A stretch of DNA of 19,653 nucleotides from Paludibacteraceae bacterium (GTDB lineage: Bacteria > Bacteroidota > Bacteroidia > Bacteroidales > Paludibacteraceae). The first letter of the stretch is position 1; every line of letters begins with the position of its first letter. Below are positions 8,265 to 15,994 of the stretch, piece after piece. The position numbers were made by a program, and so were the translations under genes. The notes below the pieces were generated by a model. The model worked only from the letters and a program-made list of their open reading frames with translations, was not told where the DNA came from and ran no database searches. The stretch covers positions 1 through 19,653 of the forward strand of contig JAGCMZ010000154.1 in NCBI GenBank assembly GCA_017646225.1, in the 5' to 3' direction.

Positions 8265-8972
8265 TTAACGGCAATATTTGTTAGTGTCAAATAAATTGAA
8301 CGAAATGTATAAATTAGCAATTGAATAGAAATCGGTATCAAAGAAACCTATACTAGGTACTTGATAGGGATTGTCTAAAACCTTGTTATTGGCATTGGTT
8401 ACATCAAAATTATCGATGAATAACTTATGGATGGTCCATTCTAAACCAAGCGTCCATCTGCGATTAATACGCCATTTGCCGCCGATACCAAATGGAATGC
8501 TTACTTTGTAGGCATTGCCTCCAGAATATAAATCGGCGTATGTGGTTAATCCGACCCCTAATAAAATATAGGGCGTTGCTTTGTAGCGCGCTTTGTAATA
8601 TTTAGATTCGCCAATATCAAAGAAATTAAATTCGACGGTAGCATCTGCATCTACAAATCCACGTTGAAACTCAGCGTATGCTTGCCCGTTAGGGAAGGTG
8701 TAACCAAAATCGCGGGTATCTCCTTGTACAACCGCATAACGTACCGATGCTTTAATTGCCCAACGGGTGTCTATGTTGTAACGATAAAACATACCCGCAG
8801 ACCATCCTGGACGTTGAAAAGGTGTTGAATGATTTGCATCACCTAGATAAAACGCTGTTCCGCCCGATAGCCCCAATTCGTGGTTATATGCTGCATGCAT
8901 ATTGCCCAAATTAAAAGACAAGAATACGATCACAAGCAATAAAGCCTTGTGATGTTTTAAAATCTGATTCAT
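8265..8972 (-). CDS. DUF6089-family outer-membrane beta-barrel protein
   Basis: A 235-residue secreted protein. The signal peptide ends near residue 28 (NMHA). The mature part opens with NHELGLSGGTAFYLGDAN and then alternates aromatic/polar strands with short turns (for example GMFYRYNI, IKASVRYAVV, PYILLGVGL, GFGIGGKWRIN-like GIGGKWRINRRWTLGLEW), ending LYISFNLFD. This is a small 8-to-10-strand outer-membrane barrel of the kind annotated DUF6089, which in Bacteroidota is commonly found just upstream of uppS and bamA. The role is unknown; neighbour context suggests a link to outer-membrane biogenesis. It is the first gene of its transcript, preceded by a 207-bp gap with two promoter-like elements. 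The family call rests on recall of sequence style and synteny. Confidence 0.82.
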   Translation of the reverse strand: MNQILKHHKALLLVIVFLSFNLGNMHAAYNHELGLSGGTAFYLGDANHSTPFQRPGWSAGMFYRYNIDTRWAIKASVRYAVVQGDTRDFGYTFPNGQAYAEFQRGFVDADATVEFNFFDIGESKYYKARYKATPYILLGVGLTTYADLYSGGNAYKVSIPFGIGGKWRINRRWTLGLEWTIHKLFIDNFDVTNANNKVLDNPYQVPSIGFFDTDFYSIANLYISFNLFDTNKYCR

Positions 8973-9023
8973 AAGTTTGTGGTAGAAAGCGTAAAATCCT
9001 TACATGAATGTCCTCCGTCGTCT

Positions 9024-9040
9024 TTATCTTGCAAAGATAA
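9024..9040. repeat. Perfect inverted repeat over the -7 element
   Basis: TTATCTT, then GCA, then AAGATAA: 7-bp arms with a 3-base centre. It covers the TATCTTTG element, so a dimeric regulator could occlude it. It may also simply be chance in AT-rich DNA. Confidence 0.35.
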
Positions 9041-9080
9041 TGATTATCTTTTGTTTTTGTAGAATCCAAAAGCAAATATA
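9024..9080 (-). promoter_or_regulatory. Promoter region of the DUF6089-uppS-bamA transcript, two TAnnTTTG elements
   Basis: On the minus strand there are two -7 type matches: TATATTTG at 9080-9073 and TATCTTTG at 9039-9032. Neither has a TTG at the ideal distance. The nearer would give a leader of about 55 nt, the farther about 95 nt. The nearer one lies inside a perfect inverted repeat (7-bp arms, 3-nt centre) at 9024-9040. Confidence 0.45.
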
Positions 9081-9129
9081 GTTGCCATCCTATTGTAAAA
9101 TTTATTAAAAATAGTTACTAGAATGGTAT

Positions 9130-9163
9130 AAAAAAAGAGGATACGTGTGTATCCTCTTTTTTT
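9130..9163 (-). terminator. Rho-independent terminator after gldN
   Basis: A perfect 15-bp stem (AAAAAAAGAGGATAC at 9130-9144 against GTATCCTCTTTTTTT at 9149-9163) with a 4-nt loop. The stem begins with a run of seven A and ends with seven T, so it can end transcription in either direction. On the minus strand it begins 16 bp past the gldN stop and closes the T9SS operon before the promoter of the DUF6089-bamA unit. Confidence 0.9.
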
Positions 9164-9179
9164 GTATAGAATTAGTGGA

Positions 9180-10061
9180 TTAATATTCCCACAAATCTTG
9201 TTCAAAATTCATGATGAATGTTTTGATACGATCTTGTTCGCGGTGCATTTCGTCAGCGGTATGGTTGTACTGCAAAATGTTGCGGTTCATAACACCCGAT
9301 ACCTTGAAAATGTAGCTACCAAAGCGACGTTTGATGAACAAATCATCCATGGTTTCGCGTGCACCATTGTTCTTATCAGAAATTAGCGCTTCTTTTTTTG
9401 CTAAGTGTGGACGTAAGTCATCGTAAGGAATCCAGAACAAGGGGAATTTTTGCAAACCTAGTTCATAATCTTCTTTGTACCAAATGGGGCACAATGCGAT
9501 CAATCGTACACTAAATACTGAGTTGTGTTTGTCGAAATACCATACTTCTTTTGCGTAGTATTTTAATACTTCGCGGTTAGGGATGTTACTTTCGTCAATT
9601 TCTACGCTCAAGGTGTCGCCTGTGATAGAGTCAGTTTTTACTGTCAATAGAATATCACTCGCTTTAATCCACTCGTCAAAATTTACGCGTTGATCTTCGG
9701 TGAAGATTTCTTTTCCATCGATGTAATTGTATGCTCTAATCTTATCATTCTCTAGTAGACGGAAGATGCTGGTGAACAAGCTTTCGCGTTTATCGCTTGA
9801 TTCTTCGGGGAAATACAAAGGATAGTTCATTTTCTCGCGAAGGTCAATGATACGATATACAGCTTGTTGCCAAATAACGTCGTCTGCCCTTGGATTGTTG
9901 TATTCAATGGGCTTTCTTTCTTCTAGGTCGATACTAGTAGGTAAGTTGGTTATAGGTTCACCTGTTTCGCTAAAGAACGATTGGTCAGTGTCTTGGGCGT
10001 TAGCCAATACAGGCAATATTAAAAATAACCCGAAAGTTAGAATTCGATTAAACACTTTCAT
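9180..10061 (-). CDS. gldN: T9SS ring protein GldN (PorN family)
   Basis: A 293-residue periplasmic protein with a signal peptide ending at ANA (residue 22). Known role: GldN/PorN joins the lipoprotein GldK/PorK to form the large ring under the outer membrane that is part of the type IX secretion and gliding machine. The sequence shows the family layout: a Pro/Asn-rich start to the mature chain, then DDVIWQQAVYRIIDLREKMN, which I recognise as a conserved GldN segment. NREVLKYYAKEVWYFDKHNSVF and LIALCPIW follow, with a C-terminal RRFGSYIFKVSGVMNR. Length fits the family. It starts 8 bp after gldM, is the last gene of the porP-gldKLMN run, and is followed by the 9130-9163 terminator. Confidence 0.95.
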   Translation of the reverse strand: MKVFNRILTFGLFLILPVLANAQDTDQSFFSETGEPITNLPTSIDLEERKPIEYNNPRADDVIWQQAVYRIIDLREKMNYPLYFPEESSDKRESLFTSIFRLLENDKIRAYNYIDGKEIFTEDQRVNFDEWIKASDILLTVKTDSITGDTLSVEIDESNIPNREVLKYYAKEVWYFDKHNSVFSVRLIALCPIWYKEDYELGLQKFPLFWIPYDDLRPHLAKKEALISDKNNGARETMDDLFIKRRFGSYIFKVSGVMNRNILQYNHTADEMHREQDRIKTFIMNFEQDLWEY

Positions 10062-10069
10062 ATATAGTA

Positions 10070-11641
10070 TTAATTTACAGTTACGTCTATTGCAGTTAGT
10101 GTTCTGGTAATTCCATCGGGGCCGACAGCCTTGATACGAGAAATAAAGAACTTCTTACCTTTAGTCATACGCTGTATGGTTTGTTTTTGTGCAGGTGTAA
10201 ATTCTGCTGAGTTAGAAACTTGCTCCATAGAGTTACCCATTGAGTCGAAGAAGGTTAGTGCATAACCCACTACGCGGTATCTAACATCTAGGTCTGCATC
10301 AGGCAATTCTGCGCGGATACCAGGAGCACTGATCAAGTTACCTTTAGCAATAGGTTTACCTTGACCTTTGTATTTTTGCTCACGACCTTCTGCTTTGTAA
10401 GAAATGTAAGCAACTGGGTCTGGCAATGCTTTAACGCGGAATTCTTTTCTACCAATGCTTTGTACTTTGCCGTCAGCCATTTTAGCTGAAACTGATACTA
10501 CGCAAGGAGTACCTACTTTACGAGGTTTAACCGACCAGCCTTTGCCAGTACGTGTTACGTCTGCGTTGGTGATGTTCAACGAAATGTTTTGAGCAGGAAC
10601 ACCAGGAACAGATGCACTGATTGGGTTTTGGATACCTGCATAGAATACGTTCATCATATCAGCAGAGATAATAGCTGTAGGTTCGCCTACGATGTAAGAA
10701 CTTGCGAATTCGTAAGGTTGGATACTGCCGTCACCTCTAGGCAATTCAATAACACCCGAGAAATCAAAGCTACCAGTGCTAGGACATGCTACTTCGTAGT
10801 CTTCGCCTTCAAGAACTTGACCGTTTACGGTAATTTTAGGACGTTTGGTAGAGTCGACAGCTGCCAAAATAATGCGTGCTTTATAGGTATCTCCACGGTT
10901 TACGTAAGATGATACTGGAATAACAGCAGCGGTAATTTTGTTTACACGGAAGTCGCTAGCGTCAACTTGGTTTTTCAAGTAACCAACAACTTCAGATTCG
11001 GTGTAACGCAAGTCAGTTTGAATTTTGGTAAGCAAGGTAATACATGCAGACACAGGCATTGAGCTAAAGCGTGCGGTTTCCCAGGATTGTGGGTCGCCGT
11101 TTACAATGCGGTCTTCGGTATTAAAGGTTTCCAAAATAGAAGCAACTTTTGCGCTGTCTTTTTGTACCAATTCTGTCATTTTTTTGGCATATTCGTTGAT
11201 GTGCTATTTTAGGATTACACCTCTTTGCTCTTTAACAGGTTTGGTAGAGTCTAGTGTAATTTGCGCACCTACGTCGGTGTTGTCTTTGCTTTGTAGGTTT
11301 TGATAGTCACCATTTTCGCCGTCAGCAGCTTTAGCCATATCAACTTTAATCTGCTCAATTTCGTCGTACAAAGCTTGTGTTTGTTTTCTTACATCAGTAG
11401 CTCTGCTCATCCATTCGCCCACTTTTTGTGGGTTTTGAGAGTTCAAATCTTCAAACTGTTCGTACAAAGAGTTGTTTTTAACTTCTGCACTGTGTAAGGT
11501 TTTATTGAGGCTATCTTGTACAAGGGTGAAGCCGTTGAGTACGTCGGTAGAAACGTTCAATGCAAGCATTGCCGTTAGTACGATGTACATCATACTGATC
11601 ATCTTCTGCCTCGGTGTTTCCGGACAATTTGCTGCACTCAT
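10070..11641 (-). CDS. gldM: T9SS motor protein GldM (PorM family), interrupted by an in-frame TAG at codon 146
   Basis: GldM is the single-pass inner-membrane protein whose long periplasmic part carries the motion of the GldL/GldM proton motor to the GldK/GldN ring. Read through, it has 523 residues, normal for the family. The N-terminus has PRQKMISMMYIVLTAMLALNV, the transmembrane helix with Arg11 just before it. In the F. johnsoniae protein the equivalent Arg9 is reported to act with GldL's glutamate. Four periplasmic domains follow, with the recognisable NVFYAGIQNPISASVPGVP segment and a final DGITRTLTAIDVTVN. Codon 146 (11204-11206) is TAG. The frame continues at once with HINEYAKKMTEL and never shifts. 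The stop falls inside the first periplasmic domain, so termination would leave a non-functional stub. An ATG 8 codons later could restart translation, but without a membrane anchor. Gene identity is sure; the meaning of the TAG is open. Confidence 0.9.
11204..11206 (-). other. In-frame TAG codon inside gldM (codon 146)
   Basis: The minus-strand codons read ATC CTA AAA TAG CAC ATC AAC GAA. The surrounding helix (VILK, then HINEY) resembles the GldM stretch that usually carries Lys, Gln or Ala at this place. AAG, CAG and GAG are each one base from TAG, so the original residue cannot be fixed from this window. Confidence 0.85.
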
Positions 11642-11677
11642 ATTATTGTGTTAGTCTTTACAATGAATAAATCTAGA

Positions 11678-12520
11678 TTATACTCTCGCACCAAATGCGT
11701 TCAACATGTTGCCGTAAACATTGTTCAAGCTGCTAACTTGTTGAGTAAGTTTGGTTGCTTGATCTTTGAAGGCGATGGTTTCTGCAGAAGCTGCATCCAT
11801 AGCGCTTTGGATTTTCTTCAAGTTGTCGTTTACGTCGTTTACGATGCCAGCTTGTTCGCTGATCGATTTAACTTGCATTTCGTAGCTTGCGTTGATAGCC
11901 GAAAGGTTTTTGGTAATGCCTTGCATTTCGGTCATATAACCTTTAGCGTCAGCAGCAACGTTCGACATGCTTTCTGCTACAGTTTTATAAGAAGCAAACA
12001 ATGAGTCAGAAGAAGATTTTAAGCTAGCTTGAGTTGCAGCGAATGCGCCGATAGCATCAGAAGCAGCGTTCATGTTACGAGCGTAGTTGCTTGATGCAGA
12101 AACAGCAGCAGTAACATCAGAGATTTGTGCAGCAGTTTCGCTCAATTTGCGGATACCATCGTTCAATTTTTGTACGTCGCTTTCAGACAATTTGCCAGCT
12201 TGAGCGATGTCGTCGATAGAGTTGCCAGATTTAGCAGCAGGAGCAGCAGCAGGAGCAGCGCCCATGATAGGACCACCTTCGCCACCTTCTAGTTGTGGAA
12301 ATACCAAATCCCAGTGATATTCTTTGTGTGGATCTTCGAATGCAGACAATGCAAACAAGATAGCCTCAGTACCCATACCAATGGTAAGAACGACACTAGC
12401 ACCAGGAAGGTGAAGGATCTTAAATAACGCACCTACGATTACGATGGCAGCACCAAAACCGTATGCGTAGCCAACCATTTTTTTGCCTTTAGGACTGCTT
12501 AAAAAACTTTCTTTTGCCAT
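11678..12520 (-). CDS. gldL: T9SS motor protein GldL (PorL family)
   Basis: A 280-residue inner-membrane protein. Two transmembrane helices lie within about residues 15-62. The first ends in the family motif LFKILHLPGA, and the second carries Glu52 in IGMGTEAILFALSAF, the acidic residue expected to take part in proton passage. A cytoplasmic tail follows, with an Ala/Gly-rich linker (GAAPAAAPAAKSG) and a long helical, Ser/Ala-rich coiled coil to residue 280. Known role: a GldL pentamer surrounding a GldM dimer uses the proton motive force to power type IX secretion and gliding. The gene lies 28 bp after gldK and 36 bp before gldM. All expected features are intact, so the motor's membrane part shows no decay. 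Confidence 0.96.
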   Translation of the reverse strand: MAKESFLSSPKGKKMVGYAYGFGAAIVIVGALFKILHLPGASVVLTIGMGTEAILFALSAFEDPHKEYHWDLVFPQLEGGEGGPIMGAAPAAAPAAKSGNSIDDIAQAGKLSESDVQKLNDGIRKLSETAAQISDVTAAVSASSNYARNMNAASDAIGAFAATQASLKSSSDSLFASYKTVAESMSNVAADAKGYMTEMQGITKNLSAINASYEMQVKSISEQAGIVNDVNDNLKKIQSAMDAASAETIAFKDQATKLTQQVSSLNNVYGNMLNAFGARV

Positions 12521-12548
12521 GTTCTAAATGATTTTAAGATTAATGTAT

Positions 12549-14084
12549 TTAATTTTGATAATTTGCTCCGATGATGCTACGTACACAGCGGAAACCGATG
12601 TACGAGCGTGTTTCTGTTTGATATTCGTAGGTGCGTGCACCACATTGTAGGAATAAACCTATGTCTTTCCAAGAACCACCACGAATAACTTTACGTTTCA
12701 TGATTTCTGGATCGTTCGATTTAGCGTTGTAGTTGTAGCTTGGGTTCAAGTCGTTTACAAAGCTATAGTTTGATTCGTGGAATGCAGATGAAGTCCATTC
12801 TGCTACGTTACCCGACATGTCATACAAACCGTAGTCGTTAGGAGGGAACGAACCTACTTTTGCAGCAATCATGTATCCGTCTACAGTATAGTTGCCATGC
12901 ATAGGTTTGAAGTTGCCCAAGAAACAACCTTTTGCTGTACGGATGTAGGTGCCACCCCAAGGATACATGGATAATTGACGACCGCCACGTGCTGCGTATT
13001 CCCATTCTGATTCGGTTGGTAGACGATAGTCTTGTACAATGGGTTGTCCATTTCTGATTTGTGCAGCGTTGTAGTATTGAGTACGCCAGTGGCAGAATGC
13101 GCTAGCTTGTTCCCAACTTACACCTACTACAGGATAATCGCCGTAACCATCGTGGTAGAAATACATCTTCATGTATGGTTCGTTGTATGCGTAGGTAAAG
13201 TCGCGAATCCAGCACAAGGTGTCAGGATATACGTTAATAATGCGAGATGAAATAAAGTCGCGACGGCTGCGTAGCTCAACAAACATGGTTTTGTTTACGA
13301 TGTGACCATTTTCGTCGATGTACGAAGTGTCTTTTTTAACCATAACATCAGCGCTGTCTTTGCCTTGTCCAAGTTGAGACAAGTCGCTTTCGTAGCGGCC
13401 TTTGTTATTGTTGAATTTGTTGCGTTTCAATGCAGCTTGATTGTAGTCAATCCACAAGTATTTGTAGTTCAAAATTTGACCATTCAATTCTCTGCCAGCA
13501 GAAGCCAATGTTTCTTCTGGAGCATAGAACATAGAGTCAATAGCTTTTGCTTGTGCTTCGGTGGTTGGTTTTGTCCATGGAATTTCTTCGTTCCAGTTGA
13601 TTTTTGGACGTCTTGCAGCATCGTCGTCTGTTTTAGCAAATGCAGGACGGTTGCTGTCTTTGTACAAAATAGATCCTTTGCCCGAATCTTCGCTTTCGCT
13701 TTCGTAAGGAAGGTCTTTTTTGCGTTTGTCTACAAATGCAGAAGCTTCCCAACCTGGATCTTCTTCTTCGGCAGTGATGATTTTTTCGCGAGCGATAGAG
13801 TCGCGCACCCAATAAACGAATTGTTTGTACTCGCGGTTGGTGATTTCGGTTTCATCCATCCAGAATGCGTCAATAGAAACCACTTTTGATTGAGTAGAAG
13901 AGGCCCAAGTAGCATCTTGGTCGTTAAGGCCCATGGTGAATGAACCTTGTTTAATAAACACCATTCCGTAGGGATTAGGTTCTGACCATGCAGTACCTTC
14001 AATACCTACTAATTCTCCGCTACCTGAGTTGCTACAACTCGCTAAGACTAAAGTCGCCAATAAAGGTAAAAGTAACTTTCTCAT
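12549..14084 (-). CDS. gldK: T9SS ring lipoprotein GldK (PorK family, FGE-sulfatase fold)
   Basis: A 511-residue lipoprotein. The signal peptide ends in a lipobox with Cys17 (LVLASC), so it is lipid-anchored and expected on the inner face of the outer membrane. The mature chain has the formylglycine-generating-enzyme (FGE-sulfatase) fold: FIKQGSFTMGLNDQD near residue 45, MDETEITNREYKQFVYW, YRLPTESEWEYAARGG, DMSGNVAEWTSSAF, VIRGGSW, and a terminal IGFRCVRS. Known role: together with GldN it builds the ring of the type IX secretion system; the fold is structural here. A charged insert at about residues 115-240 separates the early and late fold motifs and makes the protein a little longer than many homologues. 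It starts 19 bp after porP and lies 28 bp before gldL. Confidence 0.95.
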   Translation of the reverse strand: MRKLLLPLLATLVLASCSNSGSGELVGIEGTAWSEPNPYGMVFIKQGSFTMGLNDQDATWASSTQSKVVSIDAFWMDETEITNREYKQFVYWVRDSIAREKIITAEEEDPGWEASAFVDKRKKDLPYESESEDSGKGSILYKDSNRPAFAKTDDDAARRPKINWNEEIPWTKPTTEAQAKAIDSMFYAPEETLASAGRELNGQILNYKYLWIDYNQAALKRNKFNNNKGRYESDLSQLGQGKDSADVMVKKDTSYIDENGHIVNKTMFVELRSRRDFISSRIINVYPDTLCWIRDFTYAYNEPYMKMYFYHDGYGDYPVVGVSWEQASAFCHWRTQYYNAAQIRNGQPIVQDYRLPTESEWEYAARGGRQLSMYPWGGTYIRTAKGCFLGNFKPMHGNYTVDGYMIAAKVGSFPPNDYGLYDMSGNVAEWTSSAFHESNYSFVNDLNPSYNYNAKSNDPEIMKRKVIRGGSWKDIGLFLQCGARTYEYQTETRSYIGFRCVRSIIGANYQN

Positions 14085-14103
14085 TGTTAATTTAAGGTTG
14101 TAC

Positions 14104-15051
14104 TTATAAGTATCTTATGCTTTTATATTTATTTTTCTTAGACAAATCAATATTGAAACTATACGAAAGCGAAACTTCGTGCGATCCGGCTGAGTTAATC
14201 AAACTAGATGTTGGCAAGTCAAATGAGTAAGCAATGTTTAATCCATTTAACACCCTAATACCGACCATGAAGATAACGGCACCATCTATTCTATACCCTA
14301 AACCGCCCCAATATCGCTCTTTGTATTCTAAATTGGCGTTTGCAATACCACTCCAAGAGGCAAAATCCGTGTTGATAGCAGCTGATACTTTCAACTTATA
14401 TAACGGATTTGTAAAAGAAATATTGTATCCGCCTAATATTATTAAGTTTCGACTTTTGTCGAACAGGTTTGTCTCACTTGTGTTGCTTAGCCTGTATTGT
14501 GGTGCTAAGATATTCAAGATCGAAATACCCGCAAACCATGTTTTGTTTTTAAACAAGACTCCGGCACCAAGATCCATCTTAAAGTCGTTACCGTTGGCTT
14601 GTGCAATACTCGGATCGTCTGGCGAGTGGTATTCGCTATCAACGGTATGTAAGCGCTCTGTATCGTAACTTACGGTGGTAAAGTTAATCGATATACCCGC
14701 ACTTAAATAACCATCCTTAATCGGAATCCGGTATGCATAATCAAGATTCACATCTTGAAAGCGAAATAACCCCACCGTGTTGTCGTAAAAATTAATGCCG
14801 GCACCGTGTTTGGTTTTCGCAATGTTGAAACCGATATCTGCTCCAACGTTATAAACAATAGGTGCTCCTTCAAATCCAGCGTATTGCGATCGGAAGCTGC
14901 CCCCCACGTTTATCATATCATTGTGTCCTACCGCTGCTGGGTTGCTAGGAATCAAGTTGTTCATGTATTGGCTAAACATGATGGCTTGCTGCGCTAGCGA
15001 GGGCGTTAAAACACCTACAAGAAAGACAAAACCAATAAGAATTTTTTTCAT
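14104..15051 (-). CDS. porP: PorP/SprF-family type IX secretion outer-membrane protein
   Basis: A 315-residue outer-membrane protein. The signal peptide ends after SLA (residue 20). The mature chain opens with QQAIMFSQYMNNLIPSNPAAVG, the standard PorP/SprF beginning cut here for length after FSQYMNNLIPSNPAA, then GGSFRSQYAGFEGAP. The rest alternates strands ending in aromatic residues, as in a 14-strand barrel of the type that binds PorE and T9SS substrates. It leads the porP-gldK-gldL-gldM-gldN run, the arrangement found in P. gingivalis for porP-porK-porL-porM-porN. A TATATTTG element at 15125-15132 precedes it. Many Bacteroidota have several PorP/SprF paralogues; the position beside gldK makes this the core one. 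Confidence 0.93.
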   Translation of the reverse strand: MKKILIGFVFLVGVLTPSLAQQAIMFSQYMNNLIPSNPAAVGHNDMINVGGSFRSQYAGFEGAPIVYNVGADIGFNIAKTKHGAGINFYDNTVGLFRFQDVNLDYAYRIPIKDGYLSAGISINFTTVSYDTERLHTVDSEYHSPDDPSIAQANGNDFKMDLGAGVLFKNKTWFAGISILNILAPQYRLSNTSETNLFDKSRNLIILGGYNISFTNPLYKLKVSAAINTDFASWSGIANANLEYKERYWGGLGYRIDGAVIFMVGIRVLNGLNIAYSFDLPTSSLINSAGSHEVSLSYSFNIDLSKKNKYKSIRYL

Positions 15052-15124
15052 ACTTTATGTTTGTATGGACCTTATCCGTTGTTTTCTTGTTATTTTTTTA
15101 GCATAAGCTAGGGTGTTATTTCTG

Positions 15125-15132
15125 CAAATATA
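15125..15132 (-). promoter_or_regulatory. Putative -7 element TATATTTG for the porP-gldKLMN operon
   Basis: A TAnnTTTG match on the minus strand in the 108-bp gap between the DUF2795 gene and porP. The sequence upstream is T-rich with no TTG at 19-21 nt. It would give a leader of roughly 70 nt before the porP ATG. Confidence 0.45.
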
Positions 15133-15159
15133 AGAAAAAATAACAAAAAAAAGAAAATT

Positions 15160-15381
15160 TTAATATTCGTCTTCGTTAAAGAAGAAATCTTCCTTACTAG
15201 GATAATCTGGCCAAATATCTTCGATGGTTTCGTACACATCTCCCTCATCCTCAATTTCTTGCAAGTTTTCAATTACTTCAAGAGGGGCTCCTGAACGAAC
15301 TGCATAGTCAATCAACTCGTCTTTAGTGGCAGGCCATGGGGCATCTTCTAATTTTGACGCTAACTCTAGTGTCCAATACAT
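15160..15381 (-). CDS. Small acidic DUF2795-family protein
   Basis: A 73-residue soluble protein, very acidic, with no signal peptide. The sequence begins MYWTLELASKLEDAPWPATK, then DELIDYAVRSGAP and EIEDEGDVYETIEDIWPDYP, and ends DFFFNEDEY. These are features of the DUF2795 proteins that Bacteroidota carry almost without change. The PATKDELIDYA stretch looks like a short helix-turn-helix-like bundle, but function is unknown. It has its own strong promoter match (TTG-19-TATCTTTG at 15436-15465), so it need not depend on the upstream adenosyltransferase gene. It lies between the hflX-led run and the T9SS operon. Conservation of such a short protein argues that it is real and expressed. Confidence 0.88.
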   Translation of the reverse strand: MYWTLELASKLEDAPWPATKDELIDYAVRSGAPLEVIENLQEIEDEGDVYETIEDIWPDYPSKEDFFFNEDEY

Positions 15382-15435
15382 TGTTAGTTAGTTTATTACG
15401 TAAAACAAAAACGATATGCTCATAACAAGCGTTTG

Positions 15436-15465
15436 CAAAGATAAGGAAAAAATAGCGATAAACAA
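15436..15465 (-). promoter_or_regulatory. Promoter of the DUF2795 gene (TTG-19-TATCTTTG)
   Basis: The best promoter match in the window. On the minus strand TTG (15465-15463) is followed by exactly 19 nt and then TATCTTTG (15443-15436), matching both halves of the Bacteroidota primary-sigma consensus. Its leader would be about 50 nt. The -7 element runs into the palindrome TTTGCAAA (15432-15439). Confidence 0.7.
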
Positions 15466-15476
15466 TATTGTATCCT

Positions 15477-15989
15477 CTATTTTTCTGCATTCTGTTCATA
15501 AATTCTACCCAAAACAAAAAAATAGTCGGAAAGTCGGTTGATGTAAACGGCTGCTTTTTCTTGGTTGGTTAGTAGCTTAATTTGGTGAATATTTCGTTCA
15601 GCTCTTCGACAAATGCATCGGCAAATATTGCACAAAGCATTGCATGCAGTGCATCCGGGTAGTAAAAAAGATTGAATGGACGGAAGTTGTTCGTCTATTT
15701 GATCTATTTGTTGCTCAATTTGTTGTGTTTTTGCCTCGTCAAAAGGGTGGTTTTGGTCCCATTCGGGGTTGTCGTTGGCAAAAAGGCTATTGATTAGCAC
15801 GAGTGTTTCTTGTATGTTGACAAGTGAGGTGTGATGATCGGTGCAAACGGAGTGTTTAAGTAGTCCAATAAAACTGCTTAGCTCGTCCAATGTGCCGTAT
15901 ATTTCTAAATGAATATCGGTTTTTGCTACACGTTTGCCACCAATGAGTGATGTGGTGCCTTTATCGCCGGTTTTGGTATAGGGTTTCAT
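15477..15989 (-). CDS. Cob(I)alamin adenosyltransferase, PduO type
   Basis: A 170-residue ATP:cob(I)alamin adenosyltransferase, which attaches the 5'-deoxyadenosyl group to cobalamin to make coenzyme B12 for enzymes such as methylmalonyl-CoA mutase. The N-terminal ATP-binding stretch TKTGDKGTTSLIGGKRVAK is complete. YGTLDELSSFIG contains Asp35, CRRAERNI contains the conserved Arg128, Arg129 and Glu131, and DYFFVLGRIYE closes the active site. Six cysteines crowd residues 113-127, more than I expect for the family. It starts 5 bp after the methyltransferase gene and ends in TAG. Nothing else in the window concerns cobalamin, so its partner enzymes must lie elsewhere. Confidence 0.92.
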   Translation of the reverse strand: MKPYTKTGDKGTTSLIGGKRVAKTDIHLEIYGTLDELSSFIGLLKHSVCTDHHTSLVNIQETLVLINSLFANDNPEWDQNHPFDEAKTQQIEQQIDQIDEQLPSIQSFLLPGCTACNALCNICRCICRRAERNIHQIKLLTNQEKAAVYINRLSDYFFVLGRIYEQNAEK

Positions 15990-15994
15990 GTTGA

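Noticed and set aside
10070..11179. The gldM 3' part as a separate gene starting at ATG 11179
   Set aside because: It lacks a membrane anchor or signal, and both parts are in one frame giving a normal-length GldM when read through the TAG.
5987..11206. Intein, intron or insertion behind the bamA and gldM breaks
   Set aside because: Nothing is inserted: both genes have normal total length and continuous homology, with one codon changed.
13302..13889. A 195-codon open frame on the plus strand, opposite gldK
   Set aside because: It lies fully antisense to a well-conserved gldK region and has a Phe/Val-rich composition typical of a reverse-strand shadow.
15100..15125. Possible terminator hairpin (TAGC, four bases, GCTA) after the DUF2795 gene
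   Set aside because: The stem has only 4 bp and is followed on the minus strand by A and not T, so it does not fit an intrinsic terminator.
3035..15479. Reassignment of TAG to a sense codon in the whole genome
   Set aside because: topB, murI and the adenosyltransferase end in TAG at normal lengths, and reading through them adds unlikely tails (murI would run about 18 codons further into antisense topB). Only two internal TAGs occur in the window. Rejected as the leading explanation, though local suppression is still possible.
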